A stretch of 64,000 nt of DNA from Ancylobacter polymorphus (GCF_022836935.1 NZ_CP083239.1:62001-126000), one strand, 5' to 3'. Positions 18,019 to 26,322 are shown, numbered from the stretch's first letter. Made by a program: numbers and translations. Notes: generated by a model not told the origin, from the letters alone.

Positions 18019-19412
18019 CGCGCGAGCCTTTCGCGCGCGACCGCTTCCAGCGCCCTGAGATCCGCCTTGCCGCCCGAGGTACGCGGCCAGTCGTCAAGGC
18101 GGAGGAAGCGGCGCGGGATCTTCGCCGCCGGCAGCAGCGCCCGGCAGGCGGCGCGCAGGGCGGGCGCGTCAAACGTGCCGCGCAGCACCGCCACAAGTTC
18201 CACGCCGCGCAAATCGTCGGGCAGCCCGAACACGGCGGCCTCCGCGAGGCCGGGCAGGCTCGCCAGCACGCTCTCCACCTCCTCGGGATAGACGTTGAGC
18301 CCTGACGTGACGAGCATGCGCTTCTCGCGCCCATGCAGATAGAGAAAGCCGGCCTCGTCCAGCCGCCCATGGTCGCCGATGGTGAGGAAACCGCCGGCGC
18401 GACGGGTTTCCGGCGCCTCGCCGCAGGCATAGGCGTCGAACAGCATCGTGCTCTTGACCCAGATCGCCCCCGCCGCCCCGGCCTTCAGGTCGCGACCGGC
18501 CGCGTCGCGGATGCGCAGGGTGACGCCGGGCGCCGCGCGGCCGACGGAGCCGGCGGGCACGGCGTCATTGGGGTGGCAGAGGGTGATGAAGCTGGTTTCC
18601 GAGGCGCCGTAGAATTCGGCGATGCCGGCCCGAGGGAACAGCGCCAATGTGGCCGCCCGCGTTTCCGCCCGCCATTTCGCGCCGGAAATCAGGAGGAGGC
18701 GAACCGTCGGGAAGCTCTCGCCGCTTCCCGCCTCGATCAGCATCTGCAGCTGCGTCGGCGTGGCGTAGAGCGCGGTGACACCGTGGCGGGCGATGAGGCG
18801 CAGGGCGCGGCGGGGGTGGAACTGGCACATCATCACCGCGGTTGCGCCGCTGTGCAGCGCGTGGACGACGCCATAGAGATGCAGCGACGCCGCCAGCCCC
18901 CCGGGCGCGAGTACCACATCCTGTTCGCCGAGGCCGAACGCCGCCGCGCTCACCTTGAAACTGTCGATCCAGGAGCGGTGGCTGCGCCGGTAGCCCTTGG
19001 GACTTCCGGTGGAGCCGGAGGTGAAGCCGACATAGAACGGCGCGTCCGGCGCGGGCGGCGGGGGGAACGGAACCGGAGCCCCCTGCGGGGCCTCTGTCTC
19101 CAGCGTCAGTGCCGGGGCCAGCGCGGCGTCGATGGCGGCGCGGTAGGGCGCGGGCCAGGCGGGATCGTACACCAGCGCCTGCCGGCCGCTGATGGCGCAG
19201 GCGAAGAAGGCGTCCACCAGCGCTGGCCCGTTGCCCATGGCGAGGGCGATGGCCGCGCCCGGCGCGGTGCGCTGGGCCAGTAGCGCCGCCCGCGCGGCGA
19301 TGCGGGCGGTGAGCATTTCCCGCGTCAGCACCGTGTCGTCGCAGACCAGCGCCGGCCGCGTGGATTCCGCCGCCGCGAGGGCGGGCAGGCCGGCGCCGAT
19401 GGTAAGCGCCAT
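18015..19412 (-). CDS. Acyl-CoA synthetase (AMP-forming), biotin-operon type
   Basis: This 465-residue adenylate-forming enzyme activates a carboxylic acid to its CoA thioester through an acyl-AMP. The P-loop is FTSGSTGSPKGYRRSH, A5 is YGASETSF, A7 is TIGDHGRLDEAGFLYLHGREK, and the catalytic Lys region is near the end (RTSGGKADLRAL). It lies between bioY and the thiolase and has no space for its own promoter. The genomic link to biotin uptake, shared with yhfT of Bacillus, hints at a biotin precursor acid such as pimelate or a fatty acid as substrate; the sequence does not show this directly. Confidence 0.85.
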   Translation of the reverse strand: MALTIGAGLPALAAAESTRPALVCDDTVLTREMLTARIAARAALLAQRTAPGAAIALAMGNGPALVDAFFACAISGRQALVYDPAWPAPYRAAIDAALAPALTLETEAPQGAPVPFPPPPAPDAPFYVGFTSGSTGSPKGYRRSHRSWIDSFKVSAAAFGLGEQDVVLAPGGLAASLHLYGVVHALHSGATAVMMCQFHPRRALRLIARHGVTALYATPTQLQMLIEAGSGESFPTVRLLLISGAKWRAETRAATLALFPRAGIAEFYGASETSFITLCHPNDAVPAGSVGRAAPGVTLRIRDAAGRDLKAGAAGAIWVKSTMLFDAYACGEAPETRRAGGFLTIGDHGRLDEAGFLYLHGREKRMLVTSGLNVYPEEVESVLASLPGLAEAAVFGLPDDLRGVELVAVLRGTFDAPALRAACRALLPAAKIPRRFLRLDDWPRTSGGKADLRALEAVARERLAR

Positions 19413-19416
19413 CGCC

Positions 19417-19974
19417 TCAGGCGTTGCGCGAGAGCAGCGCTTCCGGCAGGCCGCGCGCCACCGTCTGGGCGATCAGCGCCACCAGCACCGCCTTGATGGC
19501 GTCGCCGGGAATGAAGATGAGGCAGGCCTTGGCCGCGTCCAGCACCGACAGCCCGCCGACCAGCGCCATGCCGGCAATGCCGAAGGCGTACATGACCACG
19601 ATGCCGCCCGTGACGGCGGCGATCAGCGCGGCGGGGAAGACCGGCGCCTTGCGCAGCGCCTGCATGATCCAGCCGGCAACGAAGGCCACCGCGATCCAGC
19701 CGAAGATGAAGCCGACGGAGGGGGTGAAGAACACGCCCAGGCCCCCGCGCCCGCCGGCCAGCAGCGGCGCGCCGAGCGCGACCACGAACAGCAGCAGCAC
19801 CATGGCCAGCGCCCCGCGCCAGGCGCCGAGCATCACGCCGGCCAGCATCGCCCCCATGCTCTGCGCGGTGATCGGCACGCCGGCGGCGAAGGGCAGATCG
19901 AAGCGCGGCAGCAGGCCGAGCACCGCGAAGATGGCGGCGTAGAGCGCGATCTGGACGAGGCTGCGGTCTTTCAT
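19417..19974 (-). CDS. bioY: Biotin transporter substrate-binding subunit BioY
   Basis: This 185-residue integral membrane S-component binds biotin for an energy-coupling-factor (ECF) importer. It has about six hydrophobic helices, with VPITAQSMGAMLAGVMLGAWRG and GGRGGLGVFFTPSVGFIFGW as family landmarks. The chosen ATG at 19974 (MKDRSLVQIALYAA) overlaps the stop of bioN by 4 bases. It is followed after 4 bases by the acyl-CoA ligase gene. Confidence 0.93.
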   Translation of the reverse strand: MKDRSLVQIALYAAIFAVLGLLPRFDLPFAAGVPITAQSMGAMLAGVMLGAWRGALAMVLLLFVVALGAPLLAGGRGGLGVFFTPSVGFIFGWIAVAFVAGWIMQALRKAPVFPAALIAAVTGGIVVMYAFGIAGMALVGGLSVLDAAKACLIFIPGDAIKAVLVALIAQTVARGLPEALLSRNA

Positions 19975-20582
19975 CGGCGGTCTCCGCGGGGTGCGCCACC
20001 GCGCGCGGCCAGCGCCTCGGCGGTGTGATGGGACAGTCTGAGTGTCTGGATACAGAAAGGCGCGAGCAGGCGCCAGCCGCCGCGCTTGCCGGTGCGGGCG
20101 CGCCAGGACTCGTTCAGCGCCTCCCACAGGGCGAAGAGCAGCGGCACGAAGCGGATCATCATCGCCACCGCCAGCGCCACCGCGCGCGGCGAGCCGCCGA
20201 ACAGCCGCAGCGGGGCGAGGAGCGGCTCCACCGCGTCCATCATCGCGTCCATGCGCGTGGTCATGGTCACCGCATTGGCGAGCAGCACCATGGCGAGGAT
20301 GCGCGCGAGCACGACGAGGCCGGCGAGGAGGTCGCCATTCCACCAATGAAAAGCCAGCAGGATGAGGAACAGCGGCCACAGCGGGCGCAGCAGGGCGATC
20401 TGCTTGAGCGCCACCTTGCCGAGCGAGGCATAGAGCGCCAGCACGGCGACGAGCAGAGCGGCCATGACGGGCAGGCTGTCCAGCGGCGCGGCCACGAGGC
20501 TGATCAGCGCCAGAGCGAGCAGCTTGCCGCCGGCGGGAACGCCATGCAGCCAGGTGCGCTCCGGCAGATAGAGCGAGATCAT
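19971..20582 (-). CDS. bioN: ECF biotin transporter transmembrane subunit BioN
   Basis: This 203-residue T-component couples the ATPase to BioY. It has several membrane segments and the Ala/Arg-containing coupling motifs typical of EcfT/CbiQ proteins, seen as SPRAVALAVAMMIRFVPLLF and the final LSHHTAEALAARGG. It overlaps bioM by 4 bases at its start and bioY by 4 bases at its end. Confidence 0.9.
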   Translation of the reverse strand: MISLYLPERTWLHGVPAGGKLLALALISLVAAPLDSLPVMAALLVAVLALYASLGKVALKQIALLRPLWPLFLILLAFHWWNGDLLAGLVVLARILAMVLLANAVTMTTRMDAMMDAVEPLLAPLRLFGGSPRAVALAVAMMIRFVPLLFALWEALNESWRARTGKRGGWRLLAPFCIQTLRLSHHTAEALAARGGAPRGDRR

Positions 20583-21310
20583 GCCAGCGCCTCGGCGAAG
20601 GCGCGGTAGGCGGCGATCACCGCGTCCGGCGCACCATCGCCGCGCACCCGGCCCTCATGCAGCCAGATGACCCGGTCGTAGCCTTCGAAGGCGTCAAGCT
20701 CATGGGCGACGAGGATCACCTGCTGGTCGAGCCCGGCGATGAGCGCTTCCAGCCGCCGGCGGGTGGGCAGATCGAGGCTGGAGAACGGTTCGTCGAACAC
20801 CAGCAGCGCCGGTTTCATCACCAGCACGGCGAGGATGCACAGGAACTGCTTCTCCCCTTCCGAGAGCGCATGCACCGGCCGCTCGGCCCAGTGGGCGCGC
20901 TGGAAACGGGCGAGCGCGGGCACGGCTTCCTTCGCCGCCTCCCGGCGCGGCATTCCCGCCTGTTCGAGGCTGAAGGCGATTTCCTCGGCCACGGTGGGGA
21001 AGATGATCTGGTGGTCCGGGTTCTGGAAGATGAAGCCGACCTTGCGCGGCAGTTCGCCCGCCTGCGTTGCCGCGTCGAGCCCGTGAACGCGGATGCGGCC
21101 CGTATCGGCGGCCAGCAGGCCATTGAGCAGCCGCACCAGCGAGCTTTTGCCCGAGCCATTGGTGCCGATCAGCCCGACGCGGCGCTCGGCGATAGCGAGC
21201 GACACATCGCTCAGCACCACCCGCCCGCCACGGGTGAGGGTGACGTTTTCGAACTGGATCAGCGGGGCGTGCGGCACGGGGACATCCGGCGGTGATGGGG
21301 AAGGCGGCAT
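20579..21310 (-). CDS. bioM: ECF biotin transporter ATPase BioM
   Basis: This 243-residue ATP-binding protein energises biotin uptake. Walker A is GTNGSGKSS, the Q-loop FQNPDHQIIFPTVAEEIAF (the DHQ form is typical of EcfA/BioM), the signature ALSEGEKQ, Walker B LLVFDEPFSSLD, and the switch His is in LVAHELDAF. It starts 6 bases after the TetR gene stops, so the regulator and the transporter are one transcription unit. Confidence 0.92.
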   Translation of the reverse strand: MPPSPSPPDVPVPHAPLIQFENVTLTRGGRVVLSDVSLAIAERRVGLIGTNGSGKSSLVRLLNGLLAADTGRIRVHGLDAATQAGELPRKVGFIFQNPDHQIIFPTVAEEIAFSLEQAGMPRREAAKEAVPALARFQRAHWAERPVHALSEGEKQFLCILAVLVMKPALLVFDEPFSSLDLPTRRRLEALIAGLDQQVILVAHELDAFEGYDRVIWLHEGRVRGDGAPDAVIAAYRAFAEALA

Positions 21311-21316
21311 CTTCGC

Positions 21317-21922
21317 TCAATCGCGGGACGCGCCGGCCCCGCGCTGCAGCGTGGCGCGCGCGAATTTGCGGAAGCGGGCGAAGGCGGCCGGCCCGTCGCC
21401 CGCGCGGGCGCGGATCACCGCCCCTTCATAGAGGTCGATGAGATGCGCCGCCGTCTCGGCCGGATCGAGCCCGCCCTCCACTTCGCCTTCCTGCTGGGCC
21501 TGCGCGATCAGGGCGGCGAGGTCCTGTTCCCAGGTGGCGAAGGCGCCGTGCAGCTGCGCGCGCAGTTCCTCGCCAAGGCCGGGCGCGGCTTGGGCGAGAA
21601 CGCCGTAAAGGCAGCCGGGCACTGCCGCTTCCGCTGCCGAATCATGCTCCACCTGCACGAGATGGCGCTCGATCCGCGCCAGCGGGCTGAGGCTGGCATC
21701 GGTAAAGAGTTCCAGCCGCTGCTGGCGGTACTGCTCGGCATAGGCCTTGAGCACCGCGGCGGCAAAATCCTCCTTGCTGGCGAAGAAATGGTAGAAGGAG
21801 CCCTTGGGCACCGCCACCGACGCCAGAAGCGGCCCGATGCCCGTGCCTTCATAGCCCTGTTCCAACATGGCCCTTCGACCTGCGACGACGATCCTGTCGC
21901 GCGTGGATGGCTTTTCCATCAT
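21317..21922 (-). CDS. TetR-family repressor heading the biotin-uptake operon
   Basis: This 201-residue regulator has an N-terminal TetR helix-turn-helix (TRDRIVVAGRRAMLEQGYEG, then VPKGSFYHFFASKEDFAAAV). Its C-terminal domain resembles AcuR/NemR-type regulators, with a Cys at VPGCLYGVL. Either of two adjacent ATGs (21922, 21919) may start it. It is divergent from the EamA exporter gene with a 60-base gap containing a perfect 5-bp-arm palindrome, and it is the first gene of the bioMNY operon. Confidence 0.9.
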   Translation of the reverse strand: MMEKPSTRDRIVVAGRRAMLEQGYEGTGIGPLLASVAVPKGSFYHFFASKEDFAAAVLKAYAEQYRQQRLELFTDASLSPLARIERHLVQVEHDSAAEAAVPGCLYGVLAQAAPGLGEELRAQLHGAFATWEQDLAALIAQAQQEGEVEGGLDPAETAAHLIDLYEGAVIRARAGDGPAAFARFRKFARATLQRGAGASRD

Positions 21923-21924
21923 AC

Positions 21925-21939
21925 TAGACGACCGGTCTA
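21925..21939. promoter_or_regulatory. TetR operator candidate
   Basis: TAGAC-GACCG-GTCTA is a palindrome with perfect 5-bp arms, located 2 bases upstream of the tetR start and 43 bases before the EamA start. AcuR/NemR-type repressors bind sites of the TAGAC/GTCTA form, so this is the likely common operator for both directions. Confidence 0.75.
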
Positions 21940-21982
21940 CTGTTGCGTATCCTGCGGCGGATCGGAACACACAGAGGCGCCC

Positions 21983-22939
21983 ATGTCCATCGTGCCGAAG
22001 CCTAGCGTGCCCGCACCCGCCGCAACAGCACCCGCGCCGCACGAGCCGGCCTCGCCCGGCATCTTCGTCTCCTGGCGCGCGCTCGGGCTCGGCGTGGTGC
22101 TGTTCTCGACCCTGCTGTGGAGCCTCGTGGGCCTGTTCGTGCGCATGGCCGATCTCGATGCGTGGACCATCATCCTCTGGCGCTCGGTGTTCGCCGCGCT
22201 GGCGCTGACGCCGTTCTGGCTGCTGGTGACGCGCGAGAGGGTGCGGGCGCTGCGCGACATGATCGCCCCCGCCGGCCTCGTCGCCATCGGCCTCGCAGTA
22301 GCCGGCAATGTCGGCTACATCGCCGCACTGCAGCTGACCTCCGTGGCGACGGTCATGACCGTCTATGCCACCCTGCCCTTCGTCACCGGGCTGCTCGGCC
22401 TCTGGCTGCTGCGCGAGAAGCTGAGCCGGCGGTTCGGCGCGGCGGCGCTGGTGGCAGCGGCCGGCATCGCGATCACCGCCGGGGCCGCGCTGTCGGCGGG
22501 CGATGCCGCCGGCATGGTGGTGGCGGCGCTGATGACGCTGAGCTGGGGCGGGCTGCTGGTGCAGGCCAAGAAGCATCCGGGGCTCGACCTCACGCTGATC
22601 AGCCTCATCTCCGCCCTTATCGCGGCGGTGATAGCTTTGCCGCTGGCGACGCCCGGCCTGCCGCCAGCCGCCTCGCTCTGGGCCTGCGCGCTGCTGGGCG
22701 CGCTCACCTCCGGCCTCGCCAATGTGCTGACCCTGATGGGCGGGCGGCACATAGGTTCCGGCGAGACGGGCCTGCTGCTGCTGCTCGACGTGGCGCTTTC
22801 CCCGCTCTGGGTGTGGCTCGTCTTTGACGAACGGGTGGGCGCGCCGGCGCTGCTGGGCGGCGGGCTGGTGGTGGCCGCCGTCGCCGTCTATCTCTTCGCC
22901 GACGCGCGGCGGCGGACGCTGGCCTGCCCGGCGCCGTGA
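21983..22939 (+). CDS. EamA/DMT-family transporter
   Basis: This 318-residue protein has ten hydrophobic segments in two repeats of the drug/metabolite transporter fold (LFSTLLWSLVGLFVRMADL, then the VMTVYATLPFVTGLLGLWLLREKLSRR motif of the first EamA half). The Pro/Ala-rich N-terminus of about 27 residues is cytoplasmic. The ATG at 21983 was chosen because the open frame upstream lies over the tetR gene. It is divergent from tetR and probably under its control. The substrate is unknown. Confidence 0.88.
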   Translation: MSIVPKPSVPAPAATAPAPHEPASPGIFVSWRALGLGVVLFSTLLWSLVGLFVRMADLDAWTIILWRSVFAALALTPFWLLVTRERVRALRDMIAPAGLVAIGLAVAGNVGYIAALQLTSVATVMTVYATLPFVTGLLGLWLLREKLSRRFGAAALVAAAGIAITAGAALSAGDAAGMVVAALMTLSWGGLLVQAKKHPGLDLTLISLISALIAAVIALPLATPGLPPAASLWACALLGALTSGLANVLTLMGGRHIGSGETGLLLLLDVALSPLWVWLVFDERVGAPALLGGGLVVAAVAVYLFADARRRTLACPAP

Positions 22940-23011
22940 ACGGCACGGCCGGCGCTCCCCTGTCACCCAGCCGGGATCAGGTCGGCATCGCGGCCAGCGC
23001 CTAACCGACGC

Positions 23012-23848
23012 CTACAGCATTTCCAGCGCCCGACGGCGTGAGGGCGGCGGGAAGGCGGCGTCGAGCGCGGCGAGGTCTTCCGCATCCAGCCGGATGTCGC
23101 GGGCGCCGGCATTCTCGCGCATATGGGCGGCGCGCGAGGCCTTGGGGATGACGATGTTGCCCGGCATGCGCAGCGCCCAGGCCAGCGCGATCTGATAGGG
23201 CCGGGCATTGTGCTTGGCGGCGAGATCGGCCAGCACGCCGGTGCTCTTCAGCCGGCCGCGCTCGATCGGGCTATAGGCCATGAGCGGGATTTCATGTTCC
23301 TGCAGCCAGGGCAGCAGGTCCCATTCCGGCCCGCGACGGGTGAGATTGTAGAGCACCTGATTGGTGGCGCAGCCCTCGCCGCCGGGGGTTTCGTACAATT
23401 CGTTCATGTCGTCCGTGTCGAAGTTCGACACGCCCCAGTCACGGATCTTGCCCTGGCTCTTGAGGTGCTCGAAGCCGATGATGGTCTCGGCCAGCGGCAC
23501 GCTGCCACGCCAGTGCAGCAGATAAAGGTCGATATGGTCGGTCTTCAGCCGGCGCAGGCTGCGCTCGCAGGCGGAGACAACGCCGTTGCGGCTGGCATTG
23601 TGCGGATAGACCTTGGTGACGAGGAACACCTTGTCGCGCAGCCCGGCCAGCGCCTCGCCGAGAAAGCGCTCGCAGGCGCCCTCGCCATACATTTCCGCCG
23701 TGTCGACCAGCGTCAGGCCGAGTTCGACGCCGAGGCGTACCGATTCGGTCTCCTCCGCCCGCACTTCGGGGCGCTCGCCCATCATCCAGGTGCCGATGCC
23801 GAGCGCCGGAACCTTGTGACCGCCGGGTAGAACCACCTTGCCGCTCAT
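23012..23848 (-). CDS. Aldo/keto reductase
   Basis: This 278-residue NADPH-dependent reductase (AKR fold) has the tetrad in LVDTAEMYGEGACE (Asp, Tyr), FLVTKVYPHN (Lys) and DLYLLHWRGSVPL (His). IVIPKASRAAHMRENAGA forms the cofactor loop. The ATG at 23848 (MSGKVVLPGG) was chosen because an upstream in-frame start would add a poorly supported Arg/Gly-rich tail. It is convergent with the EamA gene and divergent from the NadQ-like gene. It is not closely related to the aldo/keto reductase at 15 kb. Confidence 0.88.
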   Translation of the reverse strand: MSGKVVLPGGHKVPALGIGTWMMGERPEVRAEETESVRLGVELGLTLVDTAEMYGEGACERFLGEALAGLRDKVFLVTKVYPHNASRNGVVSACERSLRRLKTDHIDLYLLHWRGSVPLAETIIGFEHLKSQGKIRDWGVSNFDTDDMNELYETPGGEGCATNQVLYNLTRRGPEWDLLPWLQEHEIPLMAYSPIERGRLKSTGVLADLAAKHNARPYQIALAWALRMPGNIVIPKASRAAHMRENAGARDIRLDAEDLAALDAAFPPPSRRRALEML

Positions 23849-23970
23849 CTGCGCCTCCGTTTCATCCTCTGCCGGAGTGCCACTCCCGCGCCCTCGGCGC
23901 AAGCGGCGCGGGCGCCGTCGTGCTAATGTGCACGGGCACGCGCCCGCCGACCCTCACCGCCCGGAACCCG

Positions 23971-24969
23971 ATGCCGCCCTCGCCGACCCCCGACCCCCGC
24001 GCGCCCGCCCCTGCCTCGCCCGTGCCGGAGCCGGCGCTGGCCATCGGCCTGTCGGCGGTGATCGTGGCGGTGACCGGCGACGACCCGAAGGTGCTGACGC
24101 TGCGTCATGAGGACGGGCGTGATTCGCTGCCCTCCGGCCCGCTGGAGCGCGGGCACCGCACGCTGGAAATGGGCCTGCGCAGCTGGGTGGAACGGCAGAC
24201 GCTGCAGGAACTCGGCTATGTCGAGCAGCTCTACACCTTCGGCGACCGCGACCGCGGCGAGGACGGCACGCGCGCGCTCTCGCTCGCCTATCTCGCCCTC
24301 GTGCGCGAGGCGCGCCCGGCCGCCGACACCGATGCCGCCTGGCAGAGCTGGTACCGCTATTTCCCGTGGGAGGACTGGCGCAGCGGCCGCCCCGCCGTGC
24401 TCGACACGCTGGAGCACGGGCTGCGCTCCTGGGCGGCGGGCGCGGCCCAGGGACGGCTGAGCGAGCGACGCGCCGAGCGCATCGCCCTGTGCTTCGGTGG
24501 GCCGAGCGGCAGCACCGAGGCCGGCTGGAACGAGGAGCGGGTGCTGGAGCGCTACGAGCTGCTCTATGAGGCCGGGCTGGTGGGCGAAGCGCTGCGCGAG
24601 CGCGGCTCGGACCGCGTCGCCGCTGCGCCTTCCGGGCGCGAAATGCGCGAGGACCATCGCCGCATGCTGGCGCTCGCCATCGCAAGGCTGCGCGGCAAGA
24701 TCAAATACCGGCCTGTGGTGTTCGAGCTGATGCCGCCGGCCTTCTCGCTCGGCCAGCTGCAGCAGGCGGTGGAGGCGCTGTCCGGGGCGCGGCTGCACAA
24801 GCAGAATTTCCGCCGGCTGGTGGAGCAGCAGCGGCTGGTGGAAGAGACCGGCGAGAGCACCGCGGAAACCGGCGGGCGCCCCGCCCGTCTGGTGCGCTTC
24901 CGCCGCGAGGTGCTGCTGGAGCGCCCGGCGCCGGGGGTGAGGTTGCCGGGAGGGTTCGGGCGGCGGTGA
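23971..24969 (+). CDS. nadQ: NadQ/COG4111-type NAD-biosynthesis regulator (Nudix-like plus winged helix)
   Basis: This 332-residue protein has an N-terminal Nudix-like fold without the catalytic Nudix box (VIVAVTGDDPKVLTLRH, then LRSWVERQTLQELGYVEQLYTFGD). Its C-terminal winged helix is similar to NrtR (IKYRPVVFELMPPAFSLGQL, then LHKQNFRRLVEQQRLVEETGE). Proteins of this kind repress NAD synthesis genes in alphaproteobacteria. Its position 1.8 kb before nadABC, and two matching palindromes before nadA, support that role here. The start is uncertain: ATG at 23971 is preferred; an in-frame ATG lies at 23926 and the open frame begins at 23920. Confidence 0.72.
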   Translation: MPPSPTPDPRAPAPASPVPEPALAIGLSAVIVAVTGDDPKVLTLRHEDGRDSLPSGPLERGHRTLEMGLRSWVERQTLQELGYVEQLYTFGDRDRGEDGTRALSLAYLALVREARPAADTDAAWQSWYRYFPWEDWRSGRPAVLDTLEHGLRSWAAGAAQGRLSERRAERIALCFGGPSGSTEAGWNEERVLERYELLYEAGLVGEALRERGSDRVAAAPSGREMREDHRRMLALAIARLRGKIKYRPVVFELMPPAFSLGQLQQAVEALSGARLHKQNFRRLVEQQRLVEETGESTAETGGRPARLVRFRREVLLERPAPGVRLPGGFGRR

Positions 24970-25076
24970 GGGACACGACGTCGCGGCCCTGCCGCGTTGC
25001 CCCTTTGGCGGATGCACGCAGTGCGGGAAGTACGATAAAGTTACCCCTCGCGAGACAGGCCGAAGGGGGAACGGTC

Positions 25077-25565
25077 ATGGGCTATAATCTGATGATCTTC
25101 GAGCCGTCAGCGGCGCCGAGGGAGCGCGGTCCGTTTCTGGCATGGTACGAGCAACAGGTCGACTGGAACGACACCGACGACTACGACGATTACGATTCGA
25201 CCACGCCCCGGCTGCGCGCCTTTTTCCTCGACATGGTTGCCACTCACCCGCCGATCAATGGCCCCTTGGCGGCGGATGAGCTGGACGATTCCAACATAAC
25301 CCTCACCGACTACAGCATCGGGCGCGACATCATCTATCTCGGCGGCAGCTGGGAGATTGCCGACACCGCCCTCGCCCTTGCCCTCCAGCTGGCGGAAAAG
25401 CACGGGCTCGGCGTGTTCGACACCACCTCCGGGGTGGTGTGGCTGCCGGCGAAAGGAAAGATGGCGCCCGCCTTCGAAACGGCGCCCGCCCAGGGGGAAC
25501 GCCCGCCTGCTCTTCTCGATCGGGCAATCGCCGCCTTGGCAAGATGGTTCAAGCGCGGCCGTTGA
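25077..25565 (+). CDS. Conserved hypothetical protein, possible immunity-type
   Basis: This 162-residue soluble protein begins MGYNLMIFEPSAAPRERGPF and has an acidic stretch (DDYDDYDSTT, residues about 33-42) and a conserved-looking THPPINGPLA. I recognise the general form from small proteins scattered in proteobacteria, some near polymorphic toxins, but I cannot assign a function. A strong GAAGGGGGA site precedes the ATG at 25077. The next gene is another small protein of similar style, 35 bases downstream. Confidence 0.65.
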   Translation: MGYNLMIFEPSAAPRERGPFLAWYEQQVDWNDTDDYDDYDSTTPRLRAFFLDMVATHPPINGPLAADELDDSNITLTDYSIGRDIIYLGGSWEIADTALALALQLAEKHGLGVFDTTSGVVWLPAKGKMAPAFETAPAQGERPPALLDRAIAALARWFKRGR

Positions 25566-25600
25566 GCCAGGGCGAGGCGCGGCGGTGAGAGAAATCAAGC

Positions 25601-25858
25601 ATGGGCGACTCTTTGGACGATAAAATGACGATCCGGGAGGCCTATCGGACGATGTTCCTGTTCCTTGAGAAGGAATGGGAGCTCACCGGCCGGCCGGACG
25701 AACTTGGCTCTCTGCTTGGCAGCCTGTCGACGCTGGAAGACGGATTGCCGGTCGACCCCGCCAATTGGGAGCAATGGCTTGAGGCGGTGAAGGCGGCGCG
25801 GGAGAGTACTGACGAGATAACTCGCCTGCACTTGACCAAAACCGAAGTCAAAAAGTGA
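25601..25858 (+). CDS. Small conserved hypothetical protein
   Basis: This 85-residue protein is acidic and helical in appearance (MTIREAYRTMFLFLEKEWEL and then a LEDGLPVDPANWEQWLEAV motif). Its start could also be the ATG at 25625, which opens at MTIREAYR. It follows the previous hypothetical gene at 35 bases and may share its transcript. No toxin gene is adjacent, so if these are immunity-like proteins they are orphans. Function unknown. Confidence 0.6.
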   Translation: MGDSLDDKMTIREAYRTMFLFLEKEWELTGRPDELGSLLGSLSTLEDGLPVDPANWEQWLEAVKAARESTDEITRLHLTKTEVKK

Positions 25859-25900
25859 AGTAACGCAGTCAGCGCCCGGCGGCATCGGCGGCGGTGAGGG

Positions 25901-26322
25901 TCATTCCGCCCAGGGGTCGATGACCGGCACGCCCGCCGCCTCAAAGGGCGCGCGGTCGCGGGTGGCGACGCGGAAACCATGCGCGGTGGCGATGGCGGCG
26001 ATCTGGCCGTCCGCCACGGAAATCGCCCGCCCGGCGCTCCGGGCTTGCGCCACCAGCCGGGCGAAGGCGTGCGCGGCGGCCGCGTCGAACGGCAGGATGC
26101 GGCTATCGAACAAGGTATCAAGAAGTTCGGCCAGGCCCGCGCGCAGTTCCTCGCGCCGGCGGCCGGCGGGCAGGATTTCCGCGCCGAGCATGAGTTCAGA
26201 CAGGCTGGTGCCGGTCAGAAACAGCGTCGACGCGGCCTGACGGTCGAGCCAGTCCAGCACCGCAGGGCTGCCGGCCGGGCGCATCGGCTCGGAGACGACA
26301 TTGGTGATTCGAGGATGATCAT
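25901..26322 (-). pseudogene. FitB/VapC-type PIN-domain toxin, frameshifted at the N-terminus
   Basis: The ATG at 26322 overlaps the antitoxin stop by 4 bases and begins M-I-I-L as PIN toxins do, but the frame then diverges. The conserved continuation (NVVSEPMRP...LDWLDRQ, then GTSLSELMLGAE, ISVADGQIAAIA and VATRDRAPFEAAG) is in another frame. Removing two bases near 26310 would restore a 139-residue protein with a DTNVVSEP start. The shift replaces the first catalytic Asp of the PIN nuclease. A start at the in-frame ATG 26284 would give 127 residues lacking that Asp. So the toxin is probably inactive, unless this is a sequencing error. Confidence 0.8.

Noticed and set aside
20042..20609. Plus-strand open frames over bioN
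   Set aside because: They are antisense to a clear T-component with membrane helices. Their Gln/His/Arg-rich composition is that of a shadow.
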